DNA of 56,360 nucleotides from Candidatus Aminicenantota bacterium. Lineage in GTDB: Bacteria; Acidobacteriota; Aminicenantia; Aminicenantales; Aminicenantaceae. Every line of letters starts with the position of its first letter. Position 1 is the first letter of the stretch. Position numbers and translations under genes: made by a program. Below the pieces are notes generated by a model. The model was not told the DNA's origin. It was given only the letters and a program-made list of their open reading frames with translations, and did not search any database. Shown in pieces: positions 1 to 7,737 of this stretch. The DNA lies in assembly GCA_011772475.1 (NCBI GenBank), contig WVZK01000143.1, forward strand, positions 1-56,360, in the 5' to 3' direction.

Positions 1-323
1 TACCTGACCATGACTAATTTCATCGGCAAATTTCGACTATTGATTCTCTTCAGGCAAAATTCAAAGGCCTTCTTTTCTTTTTTCCTAAGCCATTTGTGTC
101 TTTTCTCGTCTTCTTCGGTGGCTTTTCGTATAACCTTAACAGCATCCTGGGCGGATTTATTGTGAGTGCATACCTCGCTCGAAGTATCTACAACAACCAC
201 CAAATCTCCTCCTAACTCGGATTCAACAATACAGTAATCACCTCTCTTCAGTTCTTCATCTCCTTTTTTGGCCCGAAAGACTTTACCCGAAAGCTCAGAA
301 AGTACACAGATGATCTCAGACAT
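1..323 (-). CDS. ricT: PSP1-domain protein, RicT/YaaT-like (3' end outside the window)
   Basis: Partial gene reading leftward off the window edge; about 107 residues are visible, starting MSEIICVLSEL. The part '...VIRKATEEDEKRHKWLRKKE' followed by 'CLKRINSRNLPMKLVMVR' is typical of the PSP1 domain, whose Bacillus member YaaT (RicT) joins the RicAFT complex that affects RNA maturation, sporulation and competence. The ATG at 321-323 overlaps the holB stop by eight bases, so the two are translationally coupled. In Firmicutes yaaT likewise follows holB, which supports the call. The exact role in this lineage is unknown, and the C-terminal part cannot be judged because it lies outside the window. 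Confidence 0.75.
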   Translation of the reverse strand, partial: MSEIICVLSELSGKVFRAKKGDEELKRGDYCIVESELGGDLVVVVDTSSEVCTHNKSAQDAVKVIRKATEEDEKRHKWLRKKEKKAFEFCLKRINSRNLPMKLVMVR

Positions 324-1308
324 ATTCCCATTCCTTAAAGTACGAGAAAAATGAACTAACAAGCAGATTCACATTAAGATTCTTTTCTAAACCATAAATC
401 GCATAATCTATCTTTGTCAGGCAATCCATCAACCCCTCGAGGCTCATTAGTGTTTCTGCTTTCCTGATTTCTTCCTCATAGTCAGGATTCATCAGGAGGC
501 GGCTGTCCCCTTTTTCTTTGATCAGGATTGAATCCCTACAAAAGGATGAGAGCATCTCTAAGGTCTGCTCCCAATCATCCCTGACGAGAGCTCTTTGAGA
601 AGCAGCATAATTCCTCAAAAAGAGAGCAACTTTTCCCTTGTTCAGAAGAGAAAGGAAAAGCTTCCAAGCTTTCGTTCTTCTATCCTGAACCTCTTCCCAT
701 TCCAAACTTAAGGCCTTTTTAAGATTCCCATGAACTAGGAGAGAGATAATCCTAGCTTTTTTCTCTTCGTATCCCCTATCCACTAGAATTTTTCCTATGT
801 CCTCTTTGGAGATAGGGGAAAAATTTAATACCTGACAACGAGATTTTATGGTAGAAATGATCAGAAAAGGATTATCAGCAACAAGGATAATATAAGAAAA
901 AAGAGGGGGCTCTTCCAGTATTTTCAAAAGAGAATTTGCTGCTTCTTCCTTCATTTTATCAGCTTCAACAACAACAAAGACTCTCTTCTCTCCCATCATA
1001 GGCTTCAGATAAGCGATTTTTCTCAATATCCTCATCTGTTCAATCTTAATCACGTCTTTTTCAGGAGAAATCTCGATAACATCGGGAAAATTTCCCGCAT
1101 TAATTGCCCGACATGATGGACAAACCTCACAGGCATCGTCTTTTTTTCTCTCGCAGTTCATCGCCTTAGCCAAGACCAAAGCCATATCCCTCTTGCCGAC
1201 TCCCTTCGGCCCACAGAAAAGCATAGAATTGGGAACTTTGTTTTTCTGCAGAGCTTTCCTTAAGGTCTTTTTCACGCGGCTATTGCCTAATATATCTTTA
1301 AATGCCAT
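316..1308 (-). CDS. holB: DNA polymerase III delta' subunit
   Basis: A clamp-loader subunit that helps place the beta clamp on DNA. The 330-residue protein has the AAA+ layout. A P-loop at residues 33-40 (GPKGVGKR) carries Arg where Ser/Thr would follow the Lys, so ATP hydrolysis is unlikely, as in many delta' subunits. A zinc module follows at Cys52, Cys60, Cys63 and Cys66, then 'SLLKILEEPP', then the SRC motif near residue 158 that supplies the arginine finger to the neighbouring DnaX ATP site. It lies three bases downstream of uvrA and overlaps ricT, so the three probably form one transcript. The delta subunit (holA) is encoded at 37316-38404 in this same window. Confidence 0.92.
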   Translation of the reverse strand: MAFKDILGNSRVKKTLRKALQKNKVPNSMLFCGPKGVGKRDMALVLAKAMNCERKKDDACEVCPSCRAINAGNFPDVIEISPEKDVIKIEQMRILRKIAYLKPMMGEKRVFVVVEADKMKEEAANSLLKILEEPPLFSYIILVADNPFLIISTIKSRCQVLNFSPISKEDIGKILVDRGYEEKKARIISLLVHGNLKKALSLEWEEVQDRRTKAWKLFLSLLNKGKVALFLRNYAASQRALVRDDWEQTLEMLSSFCRDSILIKEKGDSRLLMNPDYEEEIRKAETLMSLEGLMDCLTKIDYAIYGLEKNLNVNLLVSSFFSYFKEWEYV

Positions 1309-1311
1309 TTT

Positions 1312-3831
1312 TCATTCGAAAATTGGTTTTCCTTCGGTAAAGATCCTCTTTAGGAACCTGCCAGTATGAGAATTTTCTGCTTTCGCTACTTTTTCTGGGA
1401 TACCCTTAGCCACTATCCAGCCTCCTTTTTCACCTCCTTCAGGGCCTAGATCTATAATATAATCACAATACTTGATAACATCAAGATTATGCTCGATGAT
1501 TACTACTGTATTGCCCAATTCTACCAATTCTGAAAGAACTTCGAGAAGCTTGCGGACATCGTCGAAATGGAGACCTGTGGTAGGTTCATCCAGTAGATAC
1601 AGAGTATTCCCTGTGTCTTTCCGGCTCAGCTCCTTGGTCAGCTTTATCCTCTGAGCTTCACCTCCCGAGAGAGTGGGAGCTGGCTGACCCAATCTGATGT
1701 AACCTAAGCCTACTTTATTCAACGTTCCCAGCTTCCTCTTCAGAATCGGAACAGCCTTCAAATATTCGTAGGCTTCATCAACGGTCATATCTAAATAATC
1801 CGCAATATTTTTCCCCTTGTACTGGACAGAAAGAGTCTCCGTATTGTAACGCCTTCCTCCGCAGCGGTCACAGGTTACAAAGACATCTGGTAAAAAATGC
1901 ATCTCGATTTTTCTTACTCCTGCTCCTCGACATTCCTCGCATCGCCCTCCTGGGAGATTAAAACTGAAGCGGCTTGCCGAATACCCTCTCATTCTTGACT
2001 CCGGAACACGAGAAAAAAGATGCCTCAGGGGAGTGAAGAGTCCGGTATAGGTGGCAGGGTTTGACCGAGGCGTCCGACCGATGGCTTTCTGATCGACTGA
2101 GACGACTTTGTTAATTGGATCAATTCCCGAAATAGCTTTGTGTTTTCCAGGCCTTTGTTTAGCTCTGTAGAATATGTTCAAGAGTTTTTTAAAGAGGATA
2201 TCGTAGACAAGAGTGCTCTTCCCTGAACCCGAAACTCCGGTGACTCCTGTCATGACTGAGGTCGGAATCCGAACATCTATATTTTTTAAATTGTGCTCTG
2301 CCGCCTTTGAAATCATAAGCCATCCCTTTGGTTTTCTCCTCTTTACAGGAACAAGGATACTTCTTTCCCCTCTAAGATACTGCGAGGTCAGAGAAACTGG
2401 AGAGGAAAGGATGAGATCTAAATCACCTTCGATTACTTTAAACCCTCCTCCTTCCCCTGCCCCTGGGCCTAAATCCAGGATGAAATCAGCTGAGCGAATC
2501 GTCTGCTCATCATGTTCAACAACAATTATGGAGTTCCCTTGATCTCTAATTTCCCTTAACAGAGAAATCAAACGGCGGTTATCTCTTTGATGAAGGCCGA
2601 TGGTAGGCTCATCCAGGACATAGAGTATGCCCCTCAGGCGAGCTCCGACCTGCGCAGCAAGACGAAGGCGCCGGGCTTCGCCTCCCGAGAGAGAGGCGGT
2701 CGTTCGAGATAACTGTATGTATGGCATTCCAAGTTCAATCATTATTTCAAGGCGTGAAAGAATCTCCTTTCTTATTCTTGAAGCGATCAACTCTTCAGAA
2801 GAGGAGAACTTGATATCACGAAATTCATCGATAAGCTTACTTACGGGCAGGGAAGTCAGCTCATAAATATTCCTTTCTCCTACTTTCACAGCCAGGCTTT
2901 CCTTCTTCAGCCGGCCCCCTTCACATGCTGGGCAGACTTCATTTGTAAGCTCCACTTCACCCCTCATGTCTAAGACGGTTTCAAAGCCAAGGCCATGACA
3001 GCGGGGGCAGGCTCCGTAGGGGCTGTTGAAAGAAAAATTACGGGGCTCAAGCTCAGGAAGGCTGATCTCACAGGAAGGACATAACAAGTTTAAGGAGTAG
3101 TAAGTTTCTCTTCCTTTTTTTCTTATCAACAAGAGGTCCCCGCCAGCAATCTCAAGAGCCTTGTCCACCGCTTCCTTTAATCTCTTTTCTGACTCGGAAG
3201 AAACATTTATTTCGTCTATCAAGATATCAATGCTGTGCTTTTTTGTCTTCTCCAGTAAAATCTCCTCCTCAAGTTCCCTGAACTTGCCATCCACTCTAAG
3301 ACGAAGAAAGCCTTTTTTCCTCAGCTTCTCGAAAAGACGCTGGTATTCCCCTTTGCGTCCTTTTACCACTGGAGAAAGAATCTTAACTTTCTCGCCTGAG
3401 GAAGAATCAGAGATTCTCTTCAAGATTTGCTGAGGAGTTTGAGCTCTGACCTTTCTTCCGCAGCGAGGACAATGGGGGGATCCCACTCTAGCAAAAAGAA
3501 GCCTCAAGAAATCATAGATCTCTGTGACCGTCCCCACCGTAGACCGAGGATTGGAGGAGATTGTCCTCTGGTCGATTGAAATGGAAGGAGAAACTCCTTC
3601 AATAGACTCCATTTCCGGCTTTTCCATCTGCTCAATATACTGGCGAGCATAGGCTGAGAGGCATTCGATATAACGGCGCTGTCCTTCAGCGTAGAGGGTA
3701 TCAAAAGCAAGCGAGGACTTTCCAGAGCCGCTCGGCCCGGTAACGACAATCAATTTATTGCGCGGCAGGCTTACATCGATTTTCTTTAAATTATGCTGAG
3801 CAGCCTTCTTTACTCTAATCTCTTCTAACAT
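1312..3831 (-). CDS. uvrA: Excinuclease ABC subunit A, compact form lacking the insertion domain
   Basis: Damage-recognition ATPase of nucleotide excision repair, working with UvrB and UvrC. Two ABC modules are clear: Walker [11 protein letters not shown] (31-40), signature [10 protein letters not shown] (381-390), Walker B VLDEPT (405-410), and a second set [27 protein letters not shown]. The zinc pair CPRC (121) / CPSC (251) brackets a normal-sized UvrB-binding region. The length is 839 residues, against about 940 usually. The loss is concentrated between CPRC (275-278) and CPAC (300-303), where only 21 residues replace the roughly 115-residue insertion domain. The ATG has no Shine-Dalgarno and lies eight bases from a -10 box. 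All catalytic motifs are intact, so it should be functional. Confidence 0.95.
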   Translation of the reverse strand: MLEEIRVKKAAQHNLKKIDVSLPRNKLIVVTGPSGSGKSSLAFDTLYAEGQRRYIECLSAYARQYIEQMEKPEMESIEGVSPSISIDQRTISSNPRSTVGTVTEIYDFLRLLFARVGSPHCPRCGRKVRAQTPQQILKRISDSSSGEKVKILSPVVKGRKGEYQRLFEKLRKKGFLRLRVDGKFRELEEEILLEKTKKHSIDILIDEINVSSESEKRLKEAVDKALEIAGGDLLLIRKKGRETYYSLNLLCPSCEISLPELEPRNFSFNSPYGACPRCHGLGFETVLDMRGEVELTNEVCPACEGGRLKKESLAVKVGERNIYELTSLPVSKLIDEFRDIKFSSSEELIASRIRKEILSRLEIMIELGMPYIQLSRTTASLSGGEARRLRLAAQVGARLRGILYVLDEPTIGLHQRDNRRLISLLREIRDQGNSIIVVEHDEQTIRSADFILDLGPGAGEGGGFKVIEGDLDLILSSPVSLTSQYLRGERSILVPVKRRKPKGWLMISKAAEHNLKNIDVRIPTSVMTGVTGVSGSGKSTLVYDILFKKLLNIFYRAKQRPGKHKAISGIDPINKVVSVDQKAIGRTPRSNPATYTGLFTPLRHLFSRVPESRMRGYSASRFSFNLPGGRCEECRGAGVRKIEMHFLPDVFVTCDRCGGRRYNTETLSVQYKGKNIADYLDMTVDEAYEYLKAVPILKRKLGTLNKVGLGYIRLGQPAPTLSGGEAQRIKLTKELSRKDTGNTLYLLDEPTTGLHFDDVRKLLEVLSELVELGNTVVIIEHNLDVIKYCDYIIDLGPEGGEKGGWIVAKGIPEKVAKAENSHTGRFLKRIFTEGKPIFE

Positions 3832-3839
3832 GAGTTTTT

Positions 3840-3848
3840 ATTTTAGCA
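3840..3848 (-). promoter_or_regulatory. Extended -10 promoter of uvrA
   Basis: On the minus strand TGCTAAAAT forms an extended -10 box (TGnTAnAAT type). Only eight bases separate it from the uvrA ATG at 3831. No good -35 box is seen and there is no ribosome binding site, so the transcript is probably leaderless or nearly so. This is an inference from spacing. Confidence 0.45.
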
Positions 3849-3850
3849 CA

Positions 3851-3863
3851 AACAGTTTCTGTT
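3851..3863. promoter_or_regulatory. Short palindrome between uvrA and the helicase, possible operator
   Basis: AACAG-TTT-CTGTT forms five-base inverted arms. It sits just upstream of the uvrA -10 box and overlaps by two bases the -35 box of the divergent helicase gene, a natural place for a shared repressor. It resembles half of a CTGT/ACAG-type LexA site, but the arms are short and the owner is unknown. Confidence 0.3.
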
Positions 3864-3891
3864 GACCGCTTCCTTGTAAAAATAATATTAT
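3862..3891 (+). promoter_or_regulatory. Sigma-70-type promoter of the helicase gene
   Basis: TTGACC (3862-3867) and TATTAT (3886-3891) are separated by 18 bases and lie upstream of the ATG at 3927. The -35 box overlaps the palindrome at 3851-3863. Confidence 0.55.
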
Positions 3892-3926
3892 AGGAATGGG
3901 TTTTCGGAGATCCCGGATAACTTAAG

Positions 3927-6272
3927 ATGAGCACAGCGGATAACTTACTCAAGTCCCTGGAATCCTTAAAAGAAATTGGCATCAAGAACGACTCCATCCG
4001 GGCTATAAAGCATATCCCTGCCCAGGAAGGACAATACTGCGAGTATCCCCCCGAGGTCCATCCTGCTCTTGCCGAAGCCCTGAAAGAAAAAGGATTCTTA
4101 AAACTCTACACGCATCAGCATCTTTCATGGCGCCTGCTCAAGGAAGGAAAAAATATTGTTGTTGTCACTCCCACAGCCTCGGGAAAAACGCTTTGTTACA
4201 ACCTACCAGTGCTTGAGGCAATCCTTGAAGATACTTCGAGTCGAGCAATCTACCTTTTTCCCACAAAAGCTCTTTCCCAGGACCAGAAGGCCGAGCTCAA
4301 CGAGACAATCAAACATCTTGGGGAAGAAATAAGGATTTTCACTTATGACGGCGACACTCCCCAAGATGCACGAAAAGCCATAAGAGCTCGCGGACACATC
4401 ATCCTGACCAATCCCGACATGCTTCACACGGGAATTCTACCTCATCACACAAAGTGGATTAAACTTTTCGAAAATTTGAAATACATAGTGATCGATGAGC
4501 TTCATAATTACCGGGGTATCTTTGGCAGTCATCTGGCGAATATCCTGAGGAGACTGAAGAGAATCGCTAAATTCTACGGCGCCCGGCCTCAATTTATCCT
4601 CTGCACGGCCACAATCGCTAATCCTCTGGAGATGGCAGAAAAAATGACAGAGGAGCCCGTCTCCCTTGTTGACAACAACGGCGCTCCGCGGGGAGAAAAA
4701 TATTTCATTTTCTTCAACCCGCCGGTGGTCAATAAGTTCCTGGGGATTCGCCGTTCCTATGTCAATGAATCGCGGCGAGTCGCTTCTATCTTCATAAAGA
4801 GCGACCTTCAAACCATCGTTTTTGCCCAGAGTCGTCTTATAACCGAAGTCTTGGTGACCTATCTTAAAGAGGACATAGAAAAGAAAATCAAGAGCGAAGG
4901 ACTTATTCGCGGCTATAGGGGAGGATATCTTCCCTTAAAGAGAAGAGAAATCGAAAAAGGTTTGAGGGAAGGAACAATAAAAGGAGTTATCTCGACTAAT
5001 GCCTTAGAATTAGGGATTGATATCGGAAGCCTTGATATTGCCGTTCTTGCAGGCTACCCGGGCACCATTTCAAGTACCTGGCAGAGGGCAGGAAGAGCTG
5101 GCCGTAAAACAGGAAAATCAGCCGCTGTTTTAGTCGCTTCGAGCGCCCCCATAGACCAGTTCATCATCAACAACCCGGATTACTTCTTCTCAAAGAATCC
5201 AGAGAAAGCTTTGATTAATCCGGACAATCTCTCTATTCTTGTCAGTCATATCGAATGTGCGACTTTTGAGCTTCCTTTTGCCGAAAAAGAGAAATTCGGC
5301 AGTGTTGAGATAGAAGAAATCCTTAAATTTCTGGAAGAAGAGAAACTCGTTCATCATTCAAAAGACAAATGGTTCTGGACGTCTGATGCTTATCCAGCCG
5401 ATGGCGTCAGCTTAAGGAGCATAAGTTCCGATAATTTCGTGGTCGTAGATATGAGTAAAAAAGCAAAAGCCATCGCTGAAGTGGACTTTTCTTCGGCGCT
5501 CACAACGCTCCATCCAAAGGCCATCTATATGTGTGAAGGAGATCAATACTTTGTGGATAAGCTCGATTATGACCAGAGAAAAGCTTATGTCAAAAAAACC
5601 GACGTCGATTATTTCACAGATGCCATTGACTACACCAAAATCAAAATCCTTGACGTTTTTAACAAAAAAAGCTTGGAAAAATGCTCTATCTCCCACGGGG
5701 AAGTGCATGTTGCTACACAGGTCGTAGGATTTAAAAAAATAAAATTCTACACATCGGAAAATGTGGGAGCTGGAGATTTAAGCCTTCCTCAAAACGAAAT
5801 GCACACGACAGCCTATTGGTTGACCATACCTTCTGAAATCTTCCATTCTCTCTCCTTTTCCACAGAGCAAAAGATAAACGGTCTTTTCGGCTTGGCTTAC
5901 CTTCTCCATCATGTCTCGCCTTTGTTTATGATGTGTGACCTCCACGATGTCGGCGTGTCCATCGGCGACAATACCACAGGGAAGTCAGTCCCTCCGCGTA
6001 ACATTCCCTCTAAAATAACCAGAGATGAGGAACGGCCTGACTTCACGGATATCGCCTTCGAGCCGAATATTTTCATCTTTGATTACTTTCCTGGAGGGAT
6101 AGGCTTAAGCCCTTCTCTTTTCGAACTGGAAAAAGAGCTCCTTAAACACTGCCAGAAAACGATCACAGCCTGCCCCTGTAAAGAAGGATGTCCTTCTTGC
6201 GTGGGGCCTACTAAAGAAAGCGGCAAGCAAGCCAAGCAAGTCGCACTGGAAATACTTAGAAGTATAGTTTAA
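3927..6272 (+). CDS. DEAD/DEAH superfamily 2 helicase with C-terminal DUF1998/MZB zinc motif (Hrq1/MrfA-like)
   Basis: A 781-residue 3'-5'-type SF2 DNA helicase. Motif I is TPTASGKT (81-88), motif II DELH (190-193), motif III CTAT, and motifs V-VI read TNALELGIDIG and QRAGRAGRK. The C-terminal third ends in a cysteine cluster, CPCKEGCPSC (Cys749, 751, 755, 758), the metal-binding hallmark of the Hrq1/YprA group. Bacillus YprA was renamed MrfA after it was shown to act in mitomycin C damage repair outside the UvrABC pathway. Here the gene diverges from uvrA, so a repair role is a reasonable inference. MrfB, the exonuclease partner, is not present in this window. The ATG at 3927 has only a distant GGAG, so initiation may be weak. 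Confidence 0.85.
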   Translation: MSTADNLLKSLESLKEIGIKNDSIRAIKHIPAQEGQYCEYPPEVHPALAEALKEKGFLKLYTHQHLSWRLLKEGKNIVVVTPTASGKTLCYNLPVLEAILEDTSSRAIYLFPTKALSQDQKAELNETIKHLGEEIRIFTYDGDTPQDARKAIRARGHIILTNPDMLHTGILPHHTKWIKLFENLKYIVIDELHNYRGIFGSHLANILRRLKRIAKFYGARPQFILCTATIANPLEMAEKMTEEPVSLVDNNGAPRGEKYFIFFNPPVVNKFLGIRRSYVNESRRVASIFIKSDLQTIVFAQSRLITEVLVTYLKEDIEKKIKSEGLIRGYRGGYLPLKRREIEKGLREGTIKGVISTNALELGIDIGSLDIAVLAGYPGTISSTWQRAGRAGRKTGKSAAVLVASSAPIDQFIINNPDYFFSKNPEKALINPDNLSILVSHIECATFELPFAEKEKFGSVEIEEILKFLEEEKLVHHSKDKWFWTSDAYPADGVSLRSISSDNFVVVDMSKKAKAIAEVDFSSALTTLHPKAIYMCEGDQYFVDKLDYDQRKAYVKKTDVDYFTDAIDYTKIKILDVFNKKSLEKCSISHGEVHVATQVVGFKKIKFYTSENVGAGDLSLPQNEMHTTAYWLTIPSEIFHSLSFSTEQKINGLFGLAYLLHHVSPLFMMCDLHDVGVSIGDNTTGKSVPPRNIPSKITRDEERPDFTDIAFEPNIFIFDYFPGGIGLSPSLFELEKELLKHCQKTITACPCKEGCPSCVGPTKESGKQAKQVALEILRSIV

Positions 6273-6300
6273 TAACCTATTAAGCGGGAGGAATCTAGAG

Positions 6301-6400
6301 GCAAAAAGCAAAACCTGACCTCGTTTAAGTAATCTAGTGCATGAGGACAAGTAGCGTTTTTCATTTGCCTGTAAATGCAAAAAAACAAGACCTGACCCCA
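6301..6400. repeat. Two copies of the AAGACCTGACCCC dispersed repeat
   Basis: GCAAAAAGCAAAACCTGACC (6301-6320) and a second copy at 6377-6400 (GCA, A-run, then CAAGACCTGACCCCA) lie in the same orientation downstream of the helicase. The same unit recurs at 30865-30886 and, inverted, at 41540-41561. This is a non-coding REP-like family. Confidence 0.7.
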
Positions 6401-6417
6401 CTTTTGATGAACTTTTC

Positions 6418-6445
6418 TTGACAATTCTTTTTTATTGAGAATAAT
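6418..6445 (+). promoter_or_regulatory. Strong sigma-70-type promoter of the coiled-coil gene
   Basis: A perfect TTGACA (6418-6423) is followed after 16 bases by AATAAT (6440-6445). A TAAGGA ribosome binding site at 6464-6469 lies nine bases before the ATG at 6479. Confidence 0.65.
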
Positions 6446-6478
6446 TAAGGAGAAAAAACAGTGTAAGGAAAAGCAAAA

Positions 6479-7726
6479 ATGCCAAAAAATAGAGAAAACC
6501 CTCAAGATCAAACCCCTGTGATTGAAGAGGTTGAAAAGCAACTAGAGAAAATTTTCAGCAAGAAAAAACAGGAAATAGAAACGGAGCTTGAAGGAAAGAT
6601 TCAAAAGGAGAAAGAAGAAGCGGAAAAGAAAATGGCTCAGATTGAAAAGGAGCTTGAGGAAGAAAAAGAGGCTTTGGTAAATTACAAAACTGCGCTTGCT
6701 GAATTTGAAAATAGTAAGGCAGAAACTAAGAATCAGATAAAAGAACATATTGAAAAGGCGGTTCAATCATTGGCACAAATTGATACTCTGACCGCCCAAA
6801 CACTCGAGGAGCTAAAAATTGTTACTGAGCTGAACCAGAAGCTTGGGGAATTCCATCGTGCAGCTGAAGAAAAAACTGCAAGTTTGAAAAAGGACCTTGA
6901 AGAAAAATTCGGAATCGTGACAGAAGGCCTGGAGACAAAAGAACTTGAACACGTTGATTTGAAGCAAGAGCTGACAAGACTGAGGAAGATTAAAGAACTG
7001 TTAGGTCCGGAAGAGAAACCTGCGCCTGAAACTAAAATACCAACAGAAGAAAGAAAAGCAGAAGAGGAAAATGATGAATCAGAAGCGAATAAAGAAGATG
7101 AATTTAATGTCGAAAAACCAGAGAAAAATGAAGCTACGGAATCCACTCTATCTGAGGAGAACGAGGCAAAAGACAGAGAGCCGTCGCATGAAGATGAAAT
7201 GGAAAAGAGAATCTTAAAAGGTGAAACAGATTTTGAAGAGGCATTCGAAACTCTTGCCAAGTTCCGGAAATCTGAAAGAGCTAAGAATGACGGTGAAGTG
7301 AGTTATTTTCAGAATAAGGACAAAATAATTCTGGACGGAGAGAGCTTGGTTTCAAACTTGAATAGAGACCTGGATGAGGCAAAAAAGCTCTTTAAAAAAC
7401 TCACTCAGGCCGAATCTCCAAAAGACCAGTTTTTTTTAAAACAGGAGATCGCAAGGCATCAAAAGAGCCTCCGAAAAACCATATTAGGAAGTGTTCGATT
7501 GTGCGAAAAATCAACCTGCTCTTTGCCTCAATATACCTTAGATATTCTGAATATGGATGTTCTCAAAGATATTCTTGAAAAGGTGAGCATGGAGAACTGG
7601 AGCAACCAAGATGATTTCAATTCTTTTGATGAGTTAACAAAAAGAATTAAAGATGCGTATTATGAGCGGATTACTCCATGGGCTGCTTATTTAAAGTCTG
7701 TGATTGAAGAATTAGGGATAGAGTAG
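6479..7726 (+). CDS. Acidic coiled-coil protein of unknown function
   Basis: I do not recognise this 415-residue protein. No signal peptide or membrane segment is visible, so it should be cytoplasmic. Residues about 15-185 are rich in heptad-like Glu/Lys/Leu patterns and should form a long coiled coil. Residues about 185-245 are a low-complexity acidic linker (Glu, Lys, Asn, Pro). The C-terminal 160 residues are less biased and probably fold, with a conserved-looking stretch around RLCEKSTCSLPQYTLDIL. It stands alone between its own strong promoter and a convergent diguanylate cyclase only 11 bases away. It could be a structural or scaffold protein; no enzymatic motif is visible. Confidence 0.7.
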   Translation: MPKNRENPQDQTPVIEEVEKQLEKIFSKKKQEIETELEGKIQKEKEEAEKKMAQIEKELEEEKEALVNYKTALAEFENSKAETKNQIKEHIEKAVQSLAQIDTLTAQTLEELKIVTELNQKLGEFHRAAEEKTASLKKDLEEKFGIVTEGLETKELEHVDLKQELTRLRKIKELLGPEEKPAPETKIPTEERKAEEENDESEANKEDEFNVEKPEKNEATESTLSEENEAKDREPSHEDEMEKRILKGETDFEEAFETLAKFRKSERAKNDGEVSYFQNKDKIILDGESLVSNLNRDLDEAKKLFKKLTQAESPKDQFFLKQEIARHQKSLRKTILGSVRLCEKSTCSLPQYTLDILNMDVLKDILEKVSMENWSNQDDFNSFDELTKRIKDAYYERITPWAAYLKSVIEELGIE

Positions 7727-7737
7727 GTTAAGCTGTC

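Noticed and set aside
3851-3863. Classical E. coli-type LexA box
   Set aside because: Only short AACAG/CTGTT arms are present and the spacing differs from CTG-N10-CAG, so I list it only as an unassigned palindrome.
6447-6466. AAGGAG followed by GTG-TAA, a minimal start-stop
   Set aside because: The predicted transcription start falls at about 6452, so the site would not be in the mRNA.
6763-7260. 165-residue serine-rich frame antisense to the coiled-coil gene
   Set aside because: It is the mirror of Glu/Lys-rich codons; typical shadow.
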